Source of the DNA: Patescibacteria group bacterium
GTDB taxonomy: Bacteria; Patescibacteriota; Minisyncoccia; Phycocordibacterales; XYD1-FULL-46-19
Direction of reading: 5' to 3'
Assembly (NCBI GenBank): GCA_030916795.1
Contig: JAUPVZ010000042.1
Span: 1 to 14,580, forward strand
DNA length: 14,580 nucleotides
A program made the position numbers and the translations under genes. Below the pieces are notes generated by a model. The model ran no database searches. It saw only the letters and a program-made list of their open reading frames with translations, and was not told where the DNA came from. This document shows positions 1 to 5,562 of the stretch, one piece after another (positions within the stretch are counted from its first letter, which is position 1; every line of letters starts with the position of its first letter).

Positions 1-187
1 AGAAGAAGACGGCGCGGTCATGATCATCCGAGATGGCGCCGGGGATGTCTGGGCAACAGAATTGCCCCTCAGTGTTCTCGGCCTCTACTGCTGTCCCGAT
101 GCTCCCCTTGGTTTTCCGGAGGTGTCGTACACCTTCCCTGAAGGCTTTGGCGAAGTCGATCTGGAGATTGGCTTCATCGAATACTAG
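1..187 (+). CDS. 3' end of an unrecognised protein (partial)
   Basis: An open frame runs from the left edge (first full codon at base 2) to a TAG at 185-187 and gives the last 61 residues of a protein that begins outside the window. The tail is acidic, with few Lys or Arg, contains a CC pair (LYCCPD) and ends in a run of alternating hydrophobic residues (DLEIGFIEY), as in a beta-rich domain. I do not recognise the family. Two hand-counted 60-base lines here hold 35-36 G+C, clearly more than the core genes to the right and similar to the radical SAM cassette at the other end. A strong terminator follows at once, which supports a real gene end. The frame is open with sensible codon use, but function is unknown. 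Confidence 0.6.
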   Translation, partial: EEDGAVMIIRDGAGDVWATELPLSVLGLYCCPDAPLGFPEVSYTFPEGFGEVDLEIGFIEY

Positions 188-198
188 GCGTCGCCTAG
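184..198. repeat. Short palindrome across the stop codon of the left-edge gene
   Basis: Seven-base arms CTAGGCG and CGCCTAG are separated by one base and overlap the TAG stop. It is perfect but too tight for an RNA hairpin, so it would be a DNA-level site if anything. It could be chance. Confidence 0.3.
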
Positions 199-220
199 GT
201 GTTTAATTTTTGTTCGCTTG

Positions 221-254
221 CCCGTGGTGCGCTTTGCACCACGGGTTTTCTTTT
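221..254 (+). terminator. Intrinsic terminator of the left-edge gene
   Basis: CCCGTGGTGC (221-230) pairs perfectly with GCACCACGGG (236-245) over a five-base loop and is followed by TTTTCTTTT (246-254). This is a textbook rho-independent terminator for the plus-strand gene ending at 187. Confidence 0.9.
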
Positions 255-257
255 ACC

Positions 258-287
258 AAAAAATCCAAGGTTGGTCTTGGATTTTTT
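258..287. terminator. Bidirectional A/T-flanked hairpin between convergent genes
   Basis: AAAAAATCCAAG (258-269) pairs with CTTGGATTTTTT (276-287) over a six-base loop. The A and T runs form the stem ends, so it can terminate either strand. On the minus strand it would end transcripts from clpP, about 120 bases past the clpP stop. Confidence 0.65.
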
Positions 288-302
288 ACCCCTACTGAGC
301 GA

Positions 303-397
303 GGAAATATTTTTCGCCGAGCCTTGCGCAGGGCGGGCGGCCCGAGCAGAGCAAATTTTCAGCAGAAAATTATGTGTGCTCGCCGAAAAACATTTCC
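303..397. repeat. Long imperfect inverted repeat downstream of clpP
   Basis: Bases 303-322 and 378-397 are reverse complements at 18 of 20 positions. Inside lies a second perfect hairpin, AATTTTC (354-360) and GAAAATT (365-371), with a four-base loop. No convincing gene occupies the stretch. It would fold into a long branched RNA hairpin in the clpP 3' UTR, and could be a 3'-stabilising structure, a small RNA, or a copy of an intergenic repeat family. Confidence 0.5.
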
Positions 398-404
398 GGG
401 CGCC

Positions 405-995
405 CTATTTTTTTGCCCCCTTCGGCTTTATCACCTCATCGATCAAGCCATACTTCTTGGCTTCGTCGGCGGACATATAGAAGTCGCGATCAGAATCTTT
501 TTCAATTTGAGCTAGAGACTTGCCGGTAAAGCGAGCAAGCATTTTATTTAAGTTGTCTTTGGTTTTTATAATATTCCGGGCGGTAATCTCGATATCGGAA
601 GCTTGGCCTTCGATACCACCTAGTGGCTGGTGGATCATCATCTCGGAGTTGGGTAGAGCAAAGCGTTTGCCTTTGGCGCCGGCACCTAAGATAAGAGCGG
701 CGGCTGAAGCAGCCATGCCGATACAAATAGTGGAAACATCGGGCCCGATATGGTCCATGGTGTCGATCATAGCGAGAGCTGCTGTGACCGAGCCACCAGG
801 GGAATTGATATATAGTTTAATATCTTTTTTTGGATCCTCGGATTCAAGGAAGAGAAGTTGGGCTACAATAATACTGGCAGCATTGCTATCAATATGGCTT
901 CCTAGAAAAATAATGCGCTCGCGCAAAAGGCGCGAGTAAATATCATAGGCGCGCTCACCAAACTGTGACTTCTCAATTACTGTAGGAATTAACAT
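405..995 (-). CDS. clpP: ATP-dependent Clp protease proteolytic subunit
   Basis: ClpP is a serine peptidase that forms a barrel of two heptameric rings and degrades proteins unfolded by ClpX, ClpC or ClpA in the cytoplasm. The 196-residue length is normal for the family. The N-terminus MLIPTVIE followed by [11 protein letters not shown] and RIIFLG is typical. The catalytic triad is visible: Ser97 in GMAASAAA (where GQAASMGA is usual), His122 in MMIHQP and Asp171 in [19 protein letters not shown] (63-70) supplies the oxyanion region. There is no propeptide or signal sequence. It lies downstream of tig on the same strand, a common pairing in bacteria, but has a candidate promoter of its own and a leader ORF in the 158-base gap. 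No Shine-Dalgarno precedes the ATG. Identification is very secure. Confidence 0.97.
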   Translation of the reverse strand: MLIPTVIEKSQFGERAYDIYSRLLRERIIFLGSHIDSNAASIIVAQLLFLESEDPKKDIKLYINSPGGSVTAALAMIDTMDHIGPDVSTICIGMAASAAALILGAGAKGKRFALPNSEMMIHQPLGGIEGQASDIEITARNIIKTKDNLNKMLARFTGKSLAQIEKDSDRDFYMSADEAKKYGLIDEVIKPKGAKK

Positions 996-1017
996 AAAAA
1001 GGATAAATTATTTTAAT

Positions 1018-1098
1018 TTAAAATAGTAAATAGGGATTTTCTTGCCCCGTAGTCAGCTTTGCTGTACTACTAGGGTCGATGACAGTAGAAATTAACAT
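1018..1098 (-). CDS. Candidate 26-residue leader ORF upstream of clpP
   Basis: A short ORF begins with ATG at 1098 and ends in TAA at 1018-1020, 22 bases before the clpP start. Its first residues, MLISTVID, nearly repeat the ClpP start MLIPTVIE. At the DNA level the first eight codons agree at 19 of 24 positions, and four of the five differences are in third codon positions. The rest (PSSTAKLTTGQ and so on) does not resemble ClpP. A hairpin at 1049-1070 lies inside it. There is no Shine-Dalgarno, as for most genes here. It could be a regulatory leader peptide, a decoy start, or the remnant of a small duplication. Translation is not proven. Confidence 0.35.
   Translation of the reverse strand: MLISTVIDPSSTAKLTTGQENPYLLF
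1049..1070 (-). promoter_or_regulatory. Hairpin in the clpP leader
   Basis: On the plus strand GTAGT-CAGC (1049-1057) pairs with GCTGTACTAC (1061-1070) with one bulged base and a three-base loop. No U-run follows on the minus strand, so this is not a terminator. It sits in the leader ORF between the candidate clpP promoter and the clpP start. Confidence 0.4.
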
Positions 1099-1124
1099 AT
1101 TTTTTAGATTAAATTAGTAATTGG

Positions 1125-1153
1125 AGTATAAAAGATTTATTGGCCCTCGGCAA
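1125..1153 (-). promoter_or_regulatory. Candidate promoter of clpP
   Basis: On the minus strand, TTGCCG (1148-1153) and TATACT (1125-1130) are separated by exactly 17 bases. Transcription would start near 1118, giving a leader of about 120 bases that contains the short ORF at 1018-1098. The -35 box overlaps the end of tig. Confidence 0.45.
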
Positions 1154-2173
1154 TTATTTGAGCCCATCCAAAAACTTCATTACCAAGTCGGAAGTCATAA
1201 CATTTTCGACATAGGCGTGAATACGGTCTTCGGCAACTTTACCTTTTAGCTCGGGATTGTGGGACAAAATATGGTTGATCTCGGCATGGACAGTGTCGTG
1301 TTCGGGTTTAATCTTTTCGGCATCGGCAATAGCGCGGACAACCAAACCAAAGCTCACCCGCTTTTTGGCATCATCTTGCCAAGCGGTTTTCAAATCATCG
1401 GAGGTCTTTTTTATATGTTTTAGATAGTCTTCAAACTTTAGACCCATGCGCTCGATCTGGTTGGTCATCTCGGCCAGCATCTTGTCTAGCTCATTGTCGA
1501 TAAGCAGTTTGGGTATGACGACATTTGACTGGTTGCCAATCTCTTCAATGGTCGCCAGGCGTCGCTTTTCTTGTTCGCGATTTTGTTTGTCTTTCAGAAT
1601 ATTTTCTTTCAATTTTGTTTTAAAATCTTCAACCGAAGAAAAGTCACCCAAGGTTTTGACAAAATCATCATCTATTTCTACCGGTTTGGCGTCGGGGTCT
1701 TGCTTTTGACGCATTTGCTTTATTTCTTCTAGCGCCTTGGCCACTTCGTCGTCGGTGGCCGAGACTTGGTCTTGGTGTTTGGCACTCACTTCTTTAATAA
1801 TTTTTTTGTAGTCGGGTAGGGTAAACTCGGGCATCACAGCAGTTTTTATTTTAAAACCCAAAGGGTTGTCCTTGGCAATCTTGGTGATAGTGATAGCTGG
1901 CTCGCCAATAGCGGACAGCTTTTTGGCGATAATTATATCTAGATAAGTTGTTTGGAGAATTTCCTCGGCCATTTCAAACAAGATACGCTCGGTGCCGATT
2001 TTTTCTAAAACAATTTTCTCGGGAGCGTGGCCAGGACGAAAGCCGGTGATTTCGGCTTTGGCAGCTAGTCGCTTGAGCGTGGTGGGCCACAACGCCATAA
2101 AAATATCCGCTGGCACTTCGCCAGTGATTTCGATTTCGGAATCGGGTAATTTTTCGATTTGGATGTTGTTCAT
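1154..2173 (-). CDS. tig: Trigger factor-like ribosome chaperone lacking the PPIase domain
   Basis: Trigger factor binds the ribosome exit tunnel and shields nascent chains. The N-terminal ribosome-binding domain occupies about residues 1-130 and carries the signature GFRPGHAP (44-51). The C-terminal arm and body domain runs from about residue 165 (DDDFVKTLGDFSSVEDFK) to the end. At 339 residues it is roughly 90 short of the usual ~430. The gap falls where the FKBP-type PPIase domain should be: the linker at about 130-165 goes from the helix TDDEVAKALEEIK straight to the DDFVKTLG segment that normally follows the PPIase. The frame is intact, so this is a domain loss rather than a broken gene. 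The gene follows a strong terminator and precedes clpP. The ATG has at most a weak AGGG upstream, and a GATTAT -10-like box seven bases ahead suggests a very short leader. Confidence 0.92.
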   Translation of the reverse strand: MNNIQIEKLPDSEIEITGEVPADIFMALWPTTLKRLAAKAEITGFRPGHAPEKIVLEKIGTERILFEMAEEILQTTYLDIIIAKKLSAIGEPAITITKIAKDNPLGFKIKTAVMPEFTLPDYKKIIKEVSAKHQDQVSATDDEVAKALEEIKQMRQKQDPDAKPVEIDDDFVKTLGDFSSVEDFKTKLKENILKDKQNREQEKRRLATIEEIGNQSNVVIPKLLIDNELDKMLAEMTNQIERMGLKFEDYLKHIKKTSDDLKTAWQDDAKKRVSFGLVVRAIADAEKIKPEHDTVHAEINHILSHNPELKGKVAEDRIHAYVENVMTSDLVMKFLDGLK

Positions 2174-2209
2174 AGCCCTAATAATCTACACGAACAATTA
2201 GGAAAAGGC

Positions 2210-2252
2210 AAAATCCTCCCCCAAGCGCCGGAGGCGCTTGGGGGAGGATTTT
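2210..2252. terminator. Very strong bidirectional terminator
   Basis: A perfect 20-base stem, 2210-2229 against 2233-2252, with a GGA loop. The stem is GC-rich with AAAA and TTTT at its ends. On the minus strand it ends the two-gene unit 2257-3115 and separates it from tig. Confidence 0.9.
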
Positions 2253-2256
2253 CTTA

Positions 2257-2556
2257 CTAAATAGTAGTTGGGAGAGAATCAATATCTGCGTCTAGGGAGG
2301 AAAGGTCTGTCACCTCTAGGTCGGTCTCAATAGTAGAGAGGTCGGTCGAAGTGCTGGTTGGTGCCACTTTGGAGGTTTGTTCAGAAGTTATCTCGGCATT
2401 GTTGTAGGCCTTTTGCCATTCACGGCTTTTTTTGAACTGGCCATAGAACACCGTGGCCCCACCGATAAGTAGGACAATGATAATAATAACCGTAGCAAAC
2501 ATCGGGCCCTTGGTGCCATCAACCGAGCGCAATTCCTCCATTGGGGTTTTGGCCAT
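2257..2556 (-). CDS. Small single-pass membrane protein of unknown function
   Basis: A 99-residue protein with a charged N-terminal stretch, one clear membrane helix at about residues 19-39 (MFATVIIIIVLLIGG...), and a basic stop (FKKSREWQK). The tail is rich in Ser, Thr and Asp and is predicted to be disordered. The basic flank lies on the C-terminal side of the helix, so orientation is uncertain. It begins one base after the stop of the upstream secreted protein, so the two are very likely co-transcribed and perhaps translationally coupled. No Shine-Dalgarno is present. I do not recognise a family. The good frame, the operon position and the terminator directly after the stop support a real gene. 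Confidence 0.7.
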   Translation of the reverse strand: MAKTPMEELRSVDGTKGPMFATVIIIIVLLIGGATVFYGQFKKSREWQKAYNNAEITSEQTSKVAPTSTSTDLSTIETDLEVTDLSSLDADIDSLPTTI

Positions 2557-2557
2557 T

Positions 2558-3115
2558 TTATTTGTCAGTTTTTAAGCTGTTAATAGCTAAAACAATTTTT
2601 TCACGCGCTCCTTGTAGTAGGGTAGAGGACTTGGCTAGGCGTTCTTTAATTACGCTTAAAGCTTCGACTGGATTGTCATTTAGAAATACTTCAGTCGAGC
2701 TGGCTTTGGCTAGGGCAATAGTGGTACTAGCTTCGGCTAGGTCTAGCCCAGCAGATACGACATAGCCACTAGCTTCCTCTGTGTCTATCCCGGCCAATTT
2801 ATCGGCATCAATCTTGGCGCCCAGACGAGTGTTTACATTGCCTAGGTAGGTGTTGTAGACCTCCAACTTGGCAATAATTCGATTGTAATTTATCAAAATT
2901 GCCTGTTCTTTGATCTCGTTTACCCTGTCGTCTAGAGAACGAAGTCTAGATTCGGTGCTGGTGGCATTGCCGGGCACCTCGGCCTGGGGCTCTTTTTGCA
3001 ACCGCAAAAAAGATTCACGATTGGCCCGCGCCTGGTCTTGGATAGTGGCCAAAGCGGGGGTGGCTAGAGAAAATACGGCTAACAATATAGCTAATTTAGT
3101 GATTAGAGATTTCAT
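2558..3115 (-). CDS. Secreted, mainly helical protein of unknown function
   Basis: A 185-residue protein with a typical signal peptide: basic MKSLITK, a hydrophobic core, and a likely cleavage after ATPALA (residue ~23). The mature part is Ala-, Glu- and Leu-rich and largely helical. It contains RLRSLDDRVNEIKEQ, which looks like a coiled coil, and a C-terminal stretch resembling a helical bundle (IKERLAKSSTLLQGAREKI). There are no Cys residues and no catalytic motif. It is expected outside the membrane. It is the first gene of a two-gene unit with the small membrane protein at 2257-2556, so the two may work together at the cell surface. An extended -10 box precedes it. No family recognised. 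Confidence 0.75.
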   Translation of the reverse strand: MKSLITKLAILLAVFSLATPALATIQDQARANRESFLRLQKEPQAEVPGNATSTESRLRSLDDRVNEIKEQAILINYNRIIAKLEVYNTYLGNVNTRLGAKIDADKLAGIDTEEASGYVVSAGLDLAEASTTIALAKASSTEVFLNDNPVEALSVIKERLAKSSTLLQGAREKIVLAINSLKTDK

Positions 3116-3137
3116 AGTTTGAGGGCTGGATTAAGCT

Positions 3138-3175
3138 AAAATGCTATACCAGCCACTTGACTAGTATAGCATTTT
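3138..3175. terminator. Inverted repeat after ppa, possibly terminator and promoter together
   Basis: AAAATGCTATAC (3138-3149) is the exact reverse complement of GTATAGCATTTT (3164-3175), with a 14-base loop. It lies 33 bases past the ppa stop and would fold with A and U runs at its base, so it can act as a terminator on either strand. The right arm also contains the extended -10 box for the next minus-strand gene. Confidence 0.55.
3163..3171 (-). promoter_or_regulatory. Extended -10 promoter of the secreted-protein unit
   Basis: On the minus strand the box reads TGCTATACT, that is TGn plus a -10 hexamer at 3163-3168. No good -35 is seen at 17 bases. Transcription would start near 3156, about 40 bases before the ATG at 3115. 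The box lies within one arm of the inverted repeat, so an operator role is possible. Confidence 0.45.
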
Positions 3176-3208
3176 TAGGCAAATTGCGCCACACAATACC
3201 TGGCCCAG

Positions 3209-3736
3209 CTAGTTTTTGGGGTATTTTTGTTGGTACTGCTCTAATGAGTGGTTGATATCCTTTTCGGCCTCGCTTTTGTCTCGCCAGTCCGCCACCATGA
3301 CCTCTTTTTTCTGTAAATCCTTGTAGACCTTGAAAAAATGCTTGATTTCTTCGAGGGTGTGGGGGTCTAGGTCAGTGATATTTTTAATATTATTGTAGCG
3401 AGGGTCTTTTATTGGTACCGCCAACACTTTAGCATCAGAATCCCCATCGTCGGTCATTTCCATCACCCCGATGGGGCGCGCTTTCACGAGACAACCTGGG
3501 AAAAAGGGTTCGTGGCTCATAACCAGCACATCTAGTGGGTCGCCATCATCCCAGAGAGTTTGGGGCACAAAGCCATAGTTGGCAGGGTAATGCATTGGAG
3601 AGTACAAAACACGGTCAACATGGATAAGCCCAGTGTCCTTGTCTAGCTCATATTTGATCCGAGATAGCTTGGGGATTTCGATAATTACATTGAGGGCCGA
3701 GGCTTCGCCGGCGGATATGTCGTGCCAAAGGTTCAT
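3209..3736 (-). CDS. ppa: Inorganic pyrophosphatase (family I, soluble)
   Basis: Hydrolyses pyrophosphate to two phosphates in the cytoplasm, Mg-dependent, and so pulls nucleic acid and aminoacyl-tRNA synthesis forward. The 175-residue length is normal for bacterial family I enzymes. The metal-binding signature DGDPLDV (64-70) is intact. Other expected pieces are the N-terminal VIIEIPKLSRIKYE (with Glu20, Lys28, Glu30), YPANYGFVPQT (50-60), and the acidic DDGDSDAKVLAVP (96-108). The C-terminal FFKVYKDLQKKEV matches the conserved final helix. The gene starts 33 bases after nusA on the same strand with no separate promoter or Shine-Dalgarno visible, so it is probably transcribed from the nusA promoter. 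Identification is very secure. Confidence 0.97.
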   Translation of the reverse strand: MNLWHDISAGEASALNVIIEIPKLSRIKYELDKDTGLIHVDRVLYSPMHYPANYGFVPQTLWDDGDPLDVLVMSHEPFFPGCLVKARPIGVMEMTDDGDSDAKVLAVPIKDPRYNNIKNITDLDPHTLEEIKHFFKVYKDLQKKEVMVADWRDKSEAEKDINHSLEQYQQKYPKN

Positions 3737-3769
3737 ATTTATTTGATGGTTATTTTGCTAAATTAAGTT

Positions 3770-4972
3770 TTATTCAGTCTCTATCACTTCACTTTCAGGC
3801 CCTTTTTCTTCTTCCGCGGGAGTTTTGTCTAGTTCGGGCAGGTTGTCGGGCGTGGAAATATCTATTTTCCAGCCAGAGAGTTTGGCTGCTAGACGAACAT
3901 TTTGACCGCCTTTGCCCACCGCTAGGGAGAATTGGTCAACTGGGACATCGACAGTGGCTTGGTGGGTCTCTTCGTTGACTGTGACATTGGTCACTTTGGC
4001 GGGGGAAAGAGCATTGGTAATAAACGAAGCGGGATTTTCTGACCATTCAATAATATCGAGTTTTTCACCACCCAATTCGGCAATAACTGTGTTGACCCGA
4101 GCGCCACGCTGGCCGACCATCGAGCCCACTGGGTCAATAGAGTGGTCGTGGGAGGTGACGGCGATTTTGGTGCGCGCACCAGCTTCACGGGCGATAGCTT
4201 TTATCTCCACTGCGCCCGAGGCGACCTCGGGCGCTTCGAGAGCAAAGAGCCCCTCAACAAATTTGGGATGAGAACGAGAGAGTTTAAGAGCAATACCTCG
4301 AGGGGTGTCTTCTACTAGATACAGATAGGCGCGGATTCGTTCCCCTTGGCGATAAAATTCACCGGCGATTTGTTCTTCGTAAGGCAAAATAGCGGTTGTG
4401 CGACCTAGGTCGACAAAGACATTGCCTCGCTCTATCTTTTGGACTTTACCATTTATAATCTCGCCTTCTTTGCCTTCGTACTCGTCTAAGATAGACACTT
4501 TTTCGGCTTCACGGATACGCTGGATGATAACCTGTTTGGCGGTTTGGGCGGCAATACGACCATAGTCGTCTTTGGCCTCTAGTGGGAAGACTAGTTCTTC
4601 GCCTAGAGCAACATCACGTTTTATCTTTTGGGCATCTTCGAGCCAGATATGGTGCTCTTCGTTGAAACGGGGGCGTTCCTCGACAATTTCCTCACCTTCT
4701 TCTACCACTGGTTTTTCGGGGGCTACCTCTTCGTCGGTCTCGGCTGGTGGACGGACAGTGGTGTCGTCTACCACAATTTTGACCTGATAAAACTCGGCTT
4801 TGCCGGTGTTTAAGTCAAATTCGGCTTTGATAATCTGACCTTTTTTGCCGTAATCCTTTTTGTAGGCCGCAACTAGGGCATCGGAAATAGCCTCCATTAT
4901 TTTGGCCCGGGGGATATTCCGTTCCTCTTCTAGTTCGCCCAAAGCGGCATTTAGCGCTTTTAGATCAATCAT
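3770..4972 (-). CDS. nusA: Transcription termination/antitermination factor NusA
   Basis: NusA binds RNA polymerase and nascent RNA and modulates pausing, termination and antitermination. I start it at the ATG at 4972 (MIDLKALNAALGELEEER), giving 400 residues. The longer in-frame ATG at 5056 would lie on the predicted -10 box and adds a non-family N-terminus. In order: an RNA polymerase-binding N-terminal domain (1-~160) interrupted by an acidic insert (~77-100, rich in Glu); an S1 domain (~167-233, EGEIINGKVQKIERGNVFVDLG); KH1 with GQRGAR (287-292); and KH2 with GKGGQNVRLAAKLSGWKIDI (353-372). An acidic tail closes it. The C-terminal acidic repeats of the E. coli protein are absent, as in many bacteria. 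A terminator-like hairpin and a short ORF lie in its leader. Function secure. Confidence 0.96.
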   Translation of the reverse strand: MIDLKALNAALGELEEERNIPRAKIMEAISDALVAAYKKDYGKKGQIIKAEFDLNTGKAEFYQVKIVVDDTTVRPPAETDEEVAPEKPVVEEGEEIVEERPRFNEEHHIWLEDAQKIKRDVALGEELVFPLEAKDDYGRIAAQTAKQVIIQRIREAEKVSILDEYEGKEGEIINGKVQKIERGNVFVDLGRTTAILPYEEQIAGEFYRQGERIRAYLYLVEDTPRGIALKLSRSHPKFVEGLFALEAPEVASGAVEIKAIAREAGARTKIAVTSHDHSIDPVGSMVGQRGARVNTVIAELGGEKLDIIEWSENPASFITNALSPAKVTNVTVNEETHQATVDVPVDQFSLAVGKGGQNVRLAAKLSGWKIDISTPDNLPELDKTPAEEEKGPESEVIETE

Positions 4973-4990
4973 ATTATTTTTGTAATATAT

Positions 4991-5024
4991 TTTAATAAAA
5001 AATCCGCACTTCGTGGGCGGACAT
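4991..5024 (-). promoter_or_regulatory. Candidate attenuator with a 10-codon leader ORF ahead of nusA
   Basis: On the minus strand a hairpin (TCCGC-CC-AC, loop GAA, GTGCGGA; 5021 to 5003) runs directly into TTTTTTATT, the form of an intrinsic terminator. It lies between the predicted nusA promoter and the nusA ATG, with no other minus-strand gene upstream that it could terminate. A small ORF, ATG at 5024 to TAA at 4992 (MSAHEVRIFY), runs through the whole hairpin. A ribosome on it would melt the hairpin, which suggests translation-dependent attenuation. Inference from layout only. Confidence 0.45.
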
Positions 5025-5046
5025 AACTGCTCTCTATCGTTTTTAT

Positions 5047-5074
5047 ATAATATCAAACTATCATATTACGTCAA
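5047..5074 (-). promoter_or_regulatory. Promoter of nusA-ppa
   Basis: On the minus strand TTGACG (5069-5074) and TATTAT (5047-5052) are 16 bases apart. Transcription would start near 5040, leaving a leader of about 68 bases ahead of the nusA ATG at 4972. The box also argues against the longer NusA start at 5056. Confidence 0.6.
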
Positions 5075-5141
5075 TAGGGGTGCAAACTATCAAGTTATCA
5101 ACATAAAAATAATGTTTTGGCTACCTTATCAGTGGGTAAAT

Positions 5142-5150
5142 TGGTATAAT
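5142..5150 (+). promoter_or_regulatory. Extended -10 promoter of the surface-protein pair
   Basis: TGGTATAAT: TG plus one base, then a perfect TATAAT (5145-5150). No convincing -35 is seen. Transcription would start near 5157, about 43 bases ahead of the ATG at 5200. It is divergent from the nusA promoter. Confidence 0.55.
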
Positions 5151-5199
5151 TTTTTCTGAAGGTTTAGGTCTGGTTTTTGACCACCCGCAATTAAATTAA

Positions 5200-5535
5200 A
5201 TGGATAATAATTTAAATTCTTCTCCGGCCTCACCTTTGGCGAGTGGCCCTACCACCGAACGCAAAGCTTGGTTTATTGCGCTTGGGGTTATTGTTTTATT
5301 TTTGGTGTTGATTTTTGCGGCGGCGATATGGTCGTCTAAAAAGTTTGGTTCTAGTGAAGAATTGTCTGAAGCCGATAAGATAAAGATATTAAATCGGCTA
5401 GAACAGGATTCTATGGCCAACTCCAATTTAAGCGAAACGGAAAAGCGAGCTATTATTGAATCTTTAGACGATAATAGTGCCGGGCCAAGTGAAGCCGAGA
5501 AATTAAATATATTAAAAAGGTTAGAACAAAATTAA
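5200..5535 (+). CDS. Single-pass membrane protein with three SExEK repeats
   Basis: A 111-residue protein with a Ser/Pro-rich N-terminus, one membrane helix at about residues 23-45 (AWFIALGVIVLFLVLIFAAAIW) followed by KK, and a hydrophilic C-terminal half. That half holds three copies of a helical motif of about 15 residues: SEADKIKILNRLEQD, SETEKRAIIESLDDN and SEAEKLNILKRLEQN. No Cys residues and no catalytic motif. The basic residues just after the helix favour a cytoplasmic C-terminus, but this is uncertain. It lies 27 AT-rich bases ahead of the large secreted repeat protein with no terminator between, so the two probably form an operon. No Shine-Dalgarno. The family is unknown to me. A role in anchoring or assembling the partner is a guess. 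Confidence 0.75.
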   Translation: MDNNLNSSPASPLASGPTTERKAWFIALGVIVLFLVLIFAAAIWSSKKFGSSEELSEADKIKILNRLEQDSMANSNLSETEKRAIIESLDDNSAGPSEAEKLNILKRLEQN

Positions 5536-5562
5536 AAATAATTAATTATTTAGCTAAATTTT

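Noticed and set aside
2210..2252. Attachment site or insertion-sequence end
   Set aside because: A perfect stem with a three-base loop and A/T ends directly after a stop codon is best explained as a terminator; no transposase or target duplication is seen.
4973..5056. Longer NusA start giving 428 residues
   Set aside because: The added N-terminus is not part of the family, and the start lies upstream of the predicted transcription start (-10 at 5047-5052). MIDLKALNAAL at 4972 matches the usual NusA start.
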